Part shown: positions 1 to 8,136 of the stretch, one piece after another
Layout: every line of letters begins with the position of its first letter
How positions within the stretch are numbered: position 1 is the stretch's first letter
NCBI RefSeq assembly: GCF_964340395.1
Contig: NC_135557.1
Location: 2,613,716-2,623,715, forward strand
DNA from: Glandiceps talaboti
Taxonomy: Eukaryota > Hemichordata > Enteropneusta > Spengelidae
DNA length: 10,000 nucleotides
Direction of reading: 5' to 3'
Translations under genes and position numbers: made by a program
Notes under the pieces: model-generated
Database searches by the model: none
The model's input: only the letters and a program-made list of their open reading frames with translations
Told to the model about the DNA's origin: nothing

Positions 1-103
1 GTATTCAGTAAATCATCTCCGTTTAGATAGACTGAAAATGCCAACAGTGGTCTCCATTTCTTTGCTATGTCCAAATACAAAAATAATTAAAACTAATTAA
101 ATC
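1..103. other. Unique left flank, no gene seen
   Basis: This is AT-rich single-copy sequence before the first tandem array. The minus strand has a short open stretch of under 20 codons from an ATG near position 54, ending in a TGA near 22. It is too short to support a gene. Nothing else is recognisable. Confidence 0.6.
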
Positions 104-2010
104 AATGAAAGTGTTTTCAAACTGAACTTAGTTAAAGTGTTTTCAAACTGAACTAAGTAAATGAAAGTGTTTTCAAACTGAACTAAGTAAATGAAAGTGT
201 TTTCAAACTGAACTAAGTAAATGAAAGTGTTTTTAAAACTGAACTAAGTAAATGAAAGTGTTTTTAAACTGAACTTAGTTAAAGTGTTTCCAAACTGAAC
301 TAAGTAAATGAAAGTGTTTTCAAACTGAACTAAGTAAATGAAAGTGTTCTTAAACTGAACTAAGTAAATGAAAGTGTTTTCAAACTGAACTAAGTAAATG
401 AAAGTGTTTTCAAACTGAACTAAGTAAATGAAAGTGTTTTTAAACTGAACTTAGTTAAAGTGTTTTCAAACTGAACTAAGTCAATGAAAGTGTTTTCAAA
501 CTGAACTAAGTAAATGAAAGTGTTCTTAAATTGAACTTAGTCAAAGTGTTTTTAAATTGAAATAAGACAATGAAAGTGTTTTTAAACTGAACTAAGTCAA
601 TGAAAGTGTTTTTAAACTTAACTAAGTCAATGAAAGTGTTTTTAAACTGAATTAAGTCAATGAAAGTGTTTTTAAATTTAACTAAGTCAATGAAAGTGTT
701 CTTAAACTGAACTAAGTCAATGAAAGTGTTTTTAAACTGAACTAAGTCAATAAAAGTGTTTTTAAACTGAACTAAGTCAATGAAAGTGTTTTTAAATTGA
801 ACTAAATCAATGAAAGTGTTCTTAAACTGAACTAAGTCAATGAAAGTGTTTTTAAATTGAAATAAGACAATGAAAGTGTTTTTAAACTGAACTAAGTCAA
901 TGAAAGTGTTCTTAAATTGAACTAAGTCAATGAAAGTGTTCGTAAACTGAACTAAGTCAATGAAAGTGTTTTTAAATTGAACTAAGACAATGAAAGTGTT
1001 TTTAAATTGAACTAAGTCAATGAAAGTGTTCTTAAACTGAACTAAGTCAATGAAAGTGTTTTTAAACTGAACTAAGTCAATGAAAGTGTTTTTAAATTGA
1101 ACTAAGTCAATGAAAGTGTTCTTAAACTGAACTAAGTCAATAAAAGTGTTTTTAAATTGAACTAAGTCAATGAAAGTGTTTTTAAATTGAACGAAGTCAA
1201 TGAAAGTGTTCTTAAACTGAACTAAGTCAATGAAAGTGTTTTTAAACTGAACTAAGTCAATGAAAGTGTTTTTAAACTGAACTAAGTCAATGAAAGTGTT
1301 TTTAAATTGAACTAAGTCAATGAAAGTGTTTTTAACCTGAACTAAGTCAATGAAAGTGTTTTTAAATTGAACTAAGTCAATGAAAGTGTTCTTAAACTGA
1401 ACTAAGTCAATGAAAGTGTTTTTAAATTGAAATAAGACAATGAAAGTGTTTTTAAATTGAACTAAGTCAATGAAAGTGTTCTTAAACCGAACTAAGTCAA
1501 TGAAAGTGTTTTTAAATTGAACTAAGTCAATGAAAGTGTTCAAAAACTGAACTAAGTCAATGAAAGTGTTTTTAAATTGAACTAAGTCAATGAAAGTGTT
1601 TTTAAATTGAACGAAGTCAATGAAAGTGTTTTTAAACTGAACTAAGTCAATGAAAGTGTTTTTAAATTGAACTAAGTCAATGAAAGTGTTCTTAAACTGA
1701 ACTAAGTCAATGAAAGTGTTTTTAAATTGAACTAAGTCAATGAAAGTGTTCTTAAACTGAACTAAGTCAATGAAAGTGTTTTTAAATTGAACTAAGTCAA
1801 TAAAAGTGTTTTTAAACTGAACTAAGTCAATGAAAGTGTTCTTAAACTGAACTAAGTCAATGAAAGTGTTCTTAAACTGAACTAAGTCAATGAAAGTGTT
1901 TTTAAATTGAAATAAGACAATGAAAGTGTTTTTAAATTGAACTAAGTCAATGAAAGTGTTTTTAAATTGAAATAAGTCAATGGAAGTCTTTCTAAACTGA
2001 ACTAAGTCAT
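104..2010. repeat. Minisatellite A, 30-bp unit, about 64 copies
   Basis: The unit contains the cores TGAAAGTGTT and GAACTAAGTC. From 541 to about 2010 every unit is exactly 30 bp, so the phase never shifts over about 49 copies. The left part (104-540) is a distinct subfamily with TTTTCAAACTG and AAGTAAATG. It includes four shortened 26-bp units with CTTAGTTAAAG or CTTAGTCAAAG (near 130, 275, 453 and 540) and one 31-bp unit near 230. Common variants in the right part are TTT/CTT before AAA and CTG/TTG. A rarer linked variant, GAAATAAGACAA, recurs in the units starting at 541, 841, 1411 and 1891. The last unit (from 1981) is diverged and runs into an A-rich tract. Because 30 is a multiple of three and the unit lacks stops in one minus frame, a long open frame with a 10-residue period (NTFIDLVQFK) appears. 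It ends at 506, has no in-frame ATG and is not called as a gene. Confidence 0.97.
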
Positions 2011-2084
2011 GATGGATGAAAGTTTGTTTTAAAAAAAAATTTGATTGATTAAGTTCAGTGTCGACTTCTTTGAAATAGAACCCC

Positions 2085-2525
2085 TATGCCCCTTGTCACA
2101 ACAGTTTTAATATAGTACCCGAGGCTCCTTGCCATAACATCTATAATTTGCATTCGTATCCTGGTCACTTTTAGTATATATAGCACCTTAGCCTCGTCAT
2201 CTTTAATATACGCAGCACCCTTAGCCTCTAAGGCATCCCTAGTATCACCAGCTTTAACATAGTAACCCTAGCCTCGTCAGTTTAATCTAAGACATCCCTA
2301 GCATCACCAGCTTTAACATAGCACCCCCTAGCCTCGTCAGTTTAATCTAAGGCATCCCTAGCATCACCAGCTTTAACATAGCACCCCCTAGCCTCGTCAG
2401 TTTAATCTAAGGCATCCCTAGCATCACCAGCTTTAACATAGCACCCCCTAGCCTCGTCAGTTTAATCTAAGGCATCCCTAGCATCACCAGCTTTGATATA
2501 GCACCCCTAGCCTCGTCAGGTAAAT
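2085..2525. repeat. Minisatellite D, 60-bp dimeric unit with decayed left edge
   Basis: The core is four near-perfect 60-bp copies at 2281-2520. The copies at 2341-2400 and 2401-2460 are identical, 2281-2340 differs at one base, and the last copy has a few changes including one lost C. Each 60-bp unit splits into two related 30-bp halves that start CCCTAGCCTCGTCAG and CCCTAGCATCACCAG, so it is an old 30-bp repeat that was later amplified as a dimer. To the left (about 2085-2280) the same phrases (TAGCCTCGTCA, CTTTAATATA, GCACCC) recur at irregular spacing with growing divergence. No reading frame of note crosses it. The minus strand carries ATTAAA in each full copy, which could serve as a weak poly(A) signal for the minus-strand exon that ends at 2607. 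Confidence 0.9.
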
Positions 2526-2606
2526 CTATGCACCTCTCAGTATAATGTTTTGGCCCGTTACAAACCCAAAATCTAATTAGTGGGAAGGGATATATCCCAT
2601 AATACA

Positions 2607-2925
2607 CTAACCTATATCATCCGTATACATGCCAGATGCGTCACATGACTCAGTTTGAATACTTGATTTGTCTGTATGTATTTTATTGACGTCTTTCGTA
2701 CTTGCAGTATTGTCGTTCCCGTCATCCTTGGCACCCTCAGTTTTGATATCAGCAACACTAGAACTGTCAACAATACTTTGTCTAACTACGTATAAGCCTG
2801 TTGGAACTGATACACCTGCAACGTTTTCATCACAAGCCTTGTTTTCTTTGAGGTATCGTCTTCTTAGTAGATTGTCACATACAGAGCCACAGACTACCAG
2901 TAATACAAGTATTGACAATATACAA
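2607..2925 (-). CDS. Candidate last exon of a single-pass membrane protein (partial, unknown family)
   Basis: The minus-strand frame ends in TAG at 2607-2609. The open frame reaches to about 2975 but its only start-like codon there is GTG, with no ATG, so it is more likely an exon than a complete gene. A good 3' splice site sits at 2926-2927 (AG after a run with TATCTCTGTCTG), and the call starts just past it. The encoded peptide begins with a strongly hydrophobic stretch (CILSILVLLVVCGSVC), followed at once by basic LLRRRYLKENK. That is the usual stop-transfer pattern with the C-terminus in the cytosol. The remaining tail, about 75 residues, is polar and rich in Ser, Thr, Asp and Lys, with three tyrosines and no repeats. 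The hydrophobic part is about 16 residues within this exon, so the rest of the membrane helix would come from the upstream exon. The family is not recognised. It lies between minisatellites D and B, so B would sit in or next to the preceding intron. It could still be a chance frame, but the composition is unlike the repeats around it. Confidence 0.4.
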
Positions 2926-2950
2926 CTACAGACAGAGATATAAACAACAA
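2926..2950 (-). other. Candidate 3' splice site for the membrane-protein exon
   Basis: Reading the minus strand, a T-rich run (TTGTTGTTTATATCTCTG) leads to TCTGTAG, with AG at 2927-2926. The exon would begin at 2925, supplying the third base of a codon. This fits a metazoan acceptor and removes the need for the GTG start at 2975. No transcript evidence is available. Confidence 0.35.
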
Positions 2951-2983
2951 TACATAGAATGGAATAATGGTACACATGAAGGT

Positions 2984-5900
2984 TTGGATCATAGGGTGGG
3001 TGAAGGGCCTATCCAGTTTTCTACAAATCATAGGGTGGGTGAAGGGTCTATCCAGTTTTCTATAAATCATAGGGTGGGTGAAGGGCCTATCCAGTTTTCT
3101 ACAAATCACAGGGTGGGTGAAGGGCCTATCCAGTTTTCTACAAATCATAGGGAGGGTGAAGGACCTATCCAGTTTCTATAAATCATAGGGTGGGTGAAGG
3201 GCCTATCCAGTTTCTATAAATCATAGGGTGGGTGAAGGGCCTATCCAGTTTCTATAAATCATAGGGAGGGTGAAGGACCTATCCAGTTTTCTACAAATCA
3301 TAGGGAGGGTGAAGGACCTATCCAGTTTCTATAAATCATAGGGTGGGTGAAGGGCCTATCCAGTTTCTATAAATCATAGGGTGGGTGAAGGGCCTATCCA
3401 GTTTCTACAAATCATAGGGTGGGTGAAGGGTCTATCCAGTTTCTATAAATCATAGGGTGGGTGAAGGGCCTATCCAGTTTTCTACAAATCACAGGGTGGG
3501 TGAAGGGTCTATCCAGTTTCTACAAATCATAGGGTGGGTGAAGGGCCTATCCAGTTTCTACAAATCATAGGGTGGGTGAAGGGTCTATCCAGTTTTCTAC
3601 AAATCATAGGGTGGGTGAAGGGCCTATCCAGTTTCTACAAATCACAGGGTGGGTGAAGGGCCTATCCAGTTTTCTACAAATCATAGGGAGGGTGAAGGGC
3701 CTATCCAGTTTCTACAAATCATAGGGTGGGTGAAGGGTCTATCCAGTTTTCTACAAATCATAGGGAGGGTGAAGGGCCTATCCAGTTTCTATAAATCATA
3801 GGGTGGGTGAAGGGCCTATCCAGTTTCTATAAATCATAGGGTGGGTGAAGGGCCTGTCCAGTTTCTACAAATCATAGGGTGGGTGAAGGGTCTATCCAGT
3901 TTCTACAAATCATAGGGTGGGTGAAGGGCCTATCCAGTTTTCTACAAATCATAGGGTGGGTGAAGGGCCTATCCAGTTTCTACAAATCATAGGGTGGGTG
4001 AAGGGCCTATCCAGTTTTCTACAAATCATAGGGTGGGTGAAGGGCCTATCCAGTTTCTACAAATCATAGGGTGGGTGAAGGGCCTATCCAGTTTCTACAA
4101 ATCATAGGGTGGGTGAAGGGTCTATCCAGTTTCTACAAATCACAGGGTGGGTGAAGGGCCTATCCAGTTTTCTACAAATCACAGGGTGGGTGAAGGGCCT
4201 ATCCAGTTTCTACAAATCATAGGGTGGGTGAAGGGCCTATCCAGTTTTCTACAAATCACAGGGTGGGTGAAGGGCCTATCCAGTTTCTACAAATCATAGG
4301 GTGGGTGAAGGGTCTATCCAGTTTCTACAAATCATAGGGTGGGTGAAGGGCCTATCCAGTTTCTACAAATCACAGGGTGGGTGAAGGGCCTATCCAGTTT
4401 TCTACAAATCACAGGGTGGGTGAAGGGTCTATCCAGTTTTCTACAAATCATAGGGTGGGTGAAGGGCCTATCCAGTTTTCTACAAATCATAGGGTGGGTG
4501 AAGGGCCTATCCAGTTTTCTACAAATCATAGGGTGGGTGAAGGGTCTATCCAGTTTCTATAAATCACAGGGTGGGTGAAGGGTCTATCCAGTTTTCTACA
4601 AATCATAGGGTGGGTGAAGGGTCTATCCAGTTTTCTACAAATCATAGGGTGGGTGAAGGGCCTATCCAGTTTCTACAAATCATAGGGTGGGTGAAGGGTC
4701 TATCCAGTTTTCTACAAATCATAGGGTGGGTGAAGGGCCTATCCAGTTTTCTACAAATCATAGGGTGGGTGAAGGGTCTATCCAGTTTCTATAAATCACA
4801 GGGTGGGTGAAGGGTCTATCCAGTTTCTACAAATCATAGGGTGGGTGAAGGGTCTATCCAGTTTCTACAAATCATAGGGTGGGTGAAGGGCCTATCCAGT
4901 TTTCTACAAATCATAGGGTGGGTGAAGGGTCTATCCAGTTTTCTACAAATCATAGGGTGGGTGAAGGGTCTATCCAGTTTCTATAAATCACAGGGTGGGT
5001 GAAGGGCCTATCCAGTTTCTACAAATCATAGGGTGGGTGAAGGGTCTATCCAGTTTCTACAAATCATAGGGTGGGTGAAGGGCCTATCCAGTTTTCTACA
5101 AATCATAGGGTGGGTGAAGGGTCTATCCAGTTTTCTACAAATCATAGGGTGGGTGAAGGGCCTATCCAGTTTCTACAAATCATAGGGTGGGTGAAGGGCC
5201 TATCCAGTTTTCTACAAATCACAGGGTGGGTGAAGGGCCTATCCAGTTTTCTACAAATCATAGGGTGGGTGAAGGGCCTATCCAGTTTTCTACAAATCAT
5301 AGGGTGGTTGAAGGGTCTATCCAGTTTCTACAAATCATAGGGTGGGTGAAGGGTCTATCCAGTTTCTACAAATCATAGGGTGGGTGAAGGGCCTATCCAG
5401 TTTCTACAAATCATAGGGTGGGTGAAGGGCCTATCCAGTTTCTACAAATCACAGGGTGGGTGAAGGGCCTGTCCAGTTTCTACAAATCATAGGGTGGGTG
5501 AAGGGTCTATCCAGTTTCTACAAATCATAGGGTGGGTGAAGGGCCTATCCAGTTTTCTACAAATCATAGGGTGGGTGAAGGGCCTATCCAGTTTTCTACA
5601 AATCATAGGGTGGGTGAAGGGCCTATCCAGTTTCTACAAATCACAGGGTGGGTGAAGGGCCTATCCAGTTTCTACAAATCACAGGGTGGGTGAAGGGCCT
5701 ACCCAGTTTCTACAAATCACAGGGTGGGTGAAGGGTCTATCCAGTTTTCTACAAATCATAGGGTGGGTGAAGGGTCTATCCAGTTTCTATAAATCACAGG
5801 GTGGGTGAAGGGTCTATCCAGTTTCTACAAATCATAGGGTGGGTGAAGGGCCTGTCCAGTTTCTATAAATCATAGGGTGGGTGAAGGGCCTATCCAGTTT

Positions 5901-6832
5901 CTACAAATCATAGGGTGGGTGAAGGGTCTATCCAGTTTCTACAAATCATAGGGTGGGTGAAGGGTCTATCCAGTTTCTATAAATCACAGGGTGGGTGAAG
6001 GGCCTATCCAGTTTCTACAAATCATAGGGTGGGTGAAGGGTCTATCCAGTTTCTACAAATCATAGGGTGGGTGAAGGGCCTGTCCAGTTTCTACAAATCA
6101 TAGGGTGGGTGAAGGGCCTATCCAGTTTCTACAAATCATAGGGTGGGTGAAGGGCCTATCCAGTTTTCTACAAATCACAGGGTGGGTGAAGGGTCTATCC
6201 AGTTTCTATAAATCATAGGGTGGGTGAAGGGTCTATCCAGTTTTCTACAAATCACAGGGTGGGTGAAGGGCCTATCCAGTTTCTATAAATCATAGGGTGG
6301 GTGAAGGGTCTATCCAGTTTCTACAAATCATAGGGTGGGTGAAGGGTCTATCCAGTTTCTATAAATCATAGGGTGGGTGAAGGGCCTATCCAGTTTTCTA
6401 CAAATCACAGGGTGGGTGAAGGGTCTATCCAGTTTTCTACAAATCATAGGGTGGGTGAAGGGTCTATCCAGTTTCTACAAATCACAGGGTGGGTGAAGGG
6501 TCTATCCAGTTTTCTACAAATCATAGGGTGGGTGAAGGGCCTATCCAGTTTCTACAAATCACAGTGTGGGTGAAGGGCCTATCCAGTTTTCTATAAATCA
6601 TAGGGTGGGTGAAGGGCCTATCCAGTTTTCTACAAATCATAGGGTGGGTGAAGGGCCTATCCAGTTTCTACAAATCACAGTGTGGGTGAAGGGTCTATCC
6701 AGTTTTCTACAAATCATAGGGTGGGTGAAGGGTCTATCCAGTTTTCTACAAATCATAGGGTGGGTGAAGGGCCTATCCAGTTTTCTACAAATCATAGGGT
6801 GGGTGAAGGGCCTATCCAGTTTTCTACAAATC
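2984..6832. repeat. Minisatellite B, 38/39-bp unit, about 100 copies
   Basis: This 3.85-kb array has the core GGGTGGGTGAAGGG followed by CTATCCAG and TACAAATCA. Units are 38 or 39 bp, set by a TTT or TTTT run after CAG. Other recurrent two-state sites are GGCC/GGTC, CTAC/CTAT, CATAGG/CACAGG and GGGTGGG/GGGAGGG. The GGGAGGG form is concentrated in the first 800 bp. Markers recur at multiples of the unit: TATAAATCACAG starts at 4558, 4790, 4982, 5788 and 5978 (gaps of 6, 5, 21 and 5 units). CACAGTGTGGG occurs twice, three units apart, near 6560 and 6676. These point to amplification of multi-unit blocks. The mix of 38 and 39 bp breaks every frame within a few units, so the many short open frames here (HRVGEGPIQFST-like peptides) are not genes. 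The plus strand is strongly G-rich over the whole array. Confidence 0.97.
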
Positions 6833-7022
6833 TACTCATGTCTAAGGCTGTTTTACCCCTTACTAAGTCGACTCGGGCCGTAAGTGATAAACCATTTGAC
6901 ATCGGGGGTACTAGTGGGATGGTTGGGGGAGGGGTCTGGATGATTTTTGATAAAAAAAACTGACTCAAGACCCAAAAAATTGTGTCCAGGGTACCGGTGA
7001 GCTAACACGAACTGTTATTGTG

Positions 7023-7034
7023 CTGCACGTGCAG
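7023..7034. promoter_or_regulatory. 12-bp palindrome centred on a CACGTG E-box
   Basis: CTGCACGTGCAG is a perfect inverted repeat with the canonical CACGTG core, which bHLH factors of the Myc/USF type bind in animals. The match is seen directly. Any regulatory role is inference, since no transcription unit next to it is established. Confidence 0.2.
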
Positions 7035-7135
7035 AAACTACATACATATAGTTATAAATTGTCCTATTACGACGTCGGCACCTAAACTTTTAAAGTTTCT
7101 TGTCAAAGCTTAAGATTTTTACTAACTGTTTGCAG

Positions 7136-7234
7136 ATGCCGAAACAAAACGCACCCACACGTACTGCTCCCTTGTATGTACATTTGTATACAACCATCAA
7201 AGAAATATAAAAGTGTTGATTGACATACACTGGA
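7136..7234 (+). CDS. Candidate 99-bp internal exon (weak)
   Basis: A T-rich run with TACTAACTGTTTGCAG ends in AG at 7134-7135, and GTAAGG, a good 5' splice site, begins at 7235. The 99 bp between them are open in a frame entering and leaving in phase 1, giving about 32 residues that include ETKRTHTYCSLV and NIKVLIDIHW. The frame stays open past the donor to a TGA near 7270. A second frame starting at the ATG at 7136 is also open, for 24 codons to the TAA at 7208-7210, which weakens the case. The TACTAAC is only about 10 nt from the AG, closer than a usual metazoan branch point. No family is recognised. The case rests on splice sites and phase symmetry only. Confidence 0.2.
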
Positions 7235-7414
7235 GTAAGGTTGTCAGTAATATCGAACGTGATGCGATTTGATACGAAATGACATGACGCGACAATTCAA
7301 ATTAAAGCATATCAAAAATAGGCCAAAATATTGCTGTCTAGTTGCTATCGAAAAAAAACATTGCTGTCATGGTGGTTTAAAAAAATTGTTGTTGGATCCT
7401 CCAGCCCCACCCCT

Positions 7415-7527
7415 AAAAATCATAGGGAGGGGGAAGGGTCCATTCAGTTTCTACAAATCATGGGGAGGGGAAGGGTCCATCCAGTTTCTACAACTCACGG
7501 GGAGGGGGAAGGGCCGATCCAGTTTCT
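7415..7527. repeat. Three diverged copies of the minisatellite B unit
   Basis: Copies lie at 7415-7452, 7453-7489 and 7490-7527 (38, 37 and 38 bp). They keep the order AATCAT, G-rich block, TCCAGTTTCT of the main array, but carry GGGAGGGGGAAGGG or GGGGAGGGGAAGGG in place of GGGTGGGTGAAGGG. They also differ from one another more than neighbouring units do in the main array. They stand 582 bp past its end. Confidence 0.9.
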
Positions 7528-7541
7528 AACCACGGCCTCTA

Positions 7542-7718
7542 ATGAATCATTCGACACTGCAGACCTGTGGACGTGAAGAAGACTATTTCGGCCATTGGGG
7601 GCGCTATTACAAATCTACCATGAGAACGCGCCATCCTTACTGTGCAAATGCCATACAAGACGCCACGGGAAACCCACAGGTGCTCATGAAGTTACAATAT
7701 CATAGAGAACTACGATAG
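7542..7718 (+). CDS. Candidate 58-codon coding fragment in a CpG-rich patch (unrecognised)
   Basis: The frame opens with ATG at 7542 and ends in TAG at 7716-7718. The peptide is mixed and non-repetitive, with CGREEDYFGHWGRYYK in the first half and HPYCANAIQDATGNPQ in the second, unlike the repeat-derived frames. An AG at 7555-7556 (CACTGCAG) would start an exon in phase 0 at ACC. Shortly before the stop a second plus frame, open from 7690, continues with AVMPNVSYYEPL. A small indel at the AGAGAA run near 7705 would explain this if the piece is a decayed gene. The patch from about 7550 to 7765 holds 12 CpG dinucleotides and is far more GC-rich than the AT-rich sequence after it. The minus strand is also open here for about 48 codons, including an ATG at 7687-7685 with a GTAAGG donor following at 7640. 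The coding strand, and whether the patch codes at all, is therefore uncertain. Confidence 0.25.
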   Translation: MNHSTLQTCGREEDYFGHWGRYYKSTMRTRHPYCANAIQDATGNPQVLMKLQYHRELR

Positions 7719-8136
7719 TGAGGCCGTCATGCCGAATGTGAGCTACTACGAGCCCCTCCCTTCATTGACCAAATTGCTAATTTTAACGATTTTTTTTGAA
7801 AAGGTTTTGAATAATAAATGTCATGTGATAAATGTCATTGATTTAAAAATAGAAATTAAAAAAAATGTCATAAATTTTTTTCTGTACTACAGCAGTTTCT
7901 AAACTAGATTACTGATTCAATTCACTTACTATTGGCTATGCTGTCCAGTATATTGCTGGCAACATGATAGCCTTGAAAATAAATACATTCTAATACCAAG
8001 GAAATGTGATATTATTATCTAACAAAAATGTACTCGCAGTATACAGTCACTCAATATGGATACTTGATTTAACATATTCCAGGGGAGGTGTAAAATCTGA
8101 TTTTTCTCCTAACTTTGCAACTATTACCATTTACTC
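7719..8136. other. AT-rich unique sequence, no gene seen
   Basis: After the CpG-rich patch ends near 7765 the sequence turns very AT-rich, with runs of eight T and eight A and the phrase ATAAATGTCAT twice near 7815-7840 (a third partial copy lies near 7865). A T-run followed by CTGTACTACAGCAG near 7880-7894 looks like an acceptor, but all three frames close soon after it. No gene or RNA is supported. Confidence 0.6.

Larger units (their letters stand above)
6833..7414. other. Single-copy segment between the main B array and the outlying B copies
   Basis: This 582-bp stretch contains no tandem units. It holds A-runs, a 12-bp perfect palindrome at 7023-7034, a candidate plus-strand exon at 7136-7234, a TATAAAAG at 7206-7213 and a short imperfect GATGCGATTTGATACG repeat near 7261. 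No long open frame is convincing. It either was inserted into a once-continuous B array or separates two independently amplified blocks. Confidence 0.6.

Noticed and set aside
506-1543. 345-codon minus-strand open frame with NTFIDLVQFK repeats
   Set aside because: It lies wholly inside minisatellite A, starts at TTG with no in-frame ATG, and exists because the 30-bp unit is a multiple of three without a stop in that frame.
104-2010. CRISPR-like regularity of 30-bp repeats
   Set aside because: Units are contiguous with no unique spacers, and the context is a eukaryotic genome.
2668-2943. 91-codon plus-strand frame
   Set aside because: It is the opposite strand of the membrane-protein exon candidate and has the mirrored hydrophobic pattern expected of a shadow.
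2894-6963. Many short open frames with HRVGEGPIQFST-type or GWVKGLSSF-type peptides on both strands
   Set aside because: All are translations of minisatellite B. The mix of 38 and 39 bp units shifts the frame every few copies.
7206-7248. TATAAAAG with a TCAGT initiator-like site 40 bp downstream
   Set aside because: The spacing is longer than the usual 30 bp, the surroundings are AT-rich, and no gene follows, so a promoter is not supported.
7269-7576. Two overlapping plus-strand frames of about 80 codons
   Set aside because: Much of their length is the relic B copies. They lack any protein-like motif outside the repeat and overlap each other.
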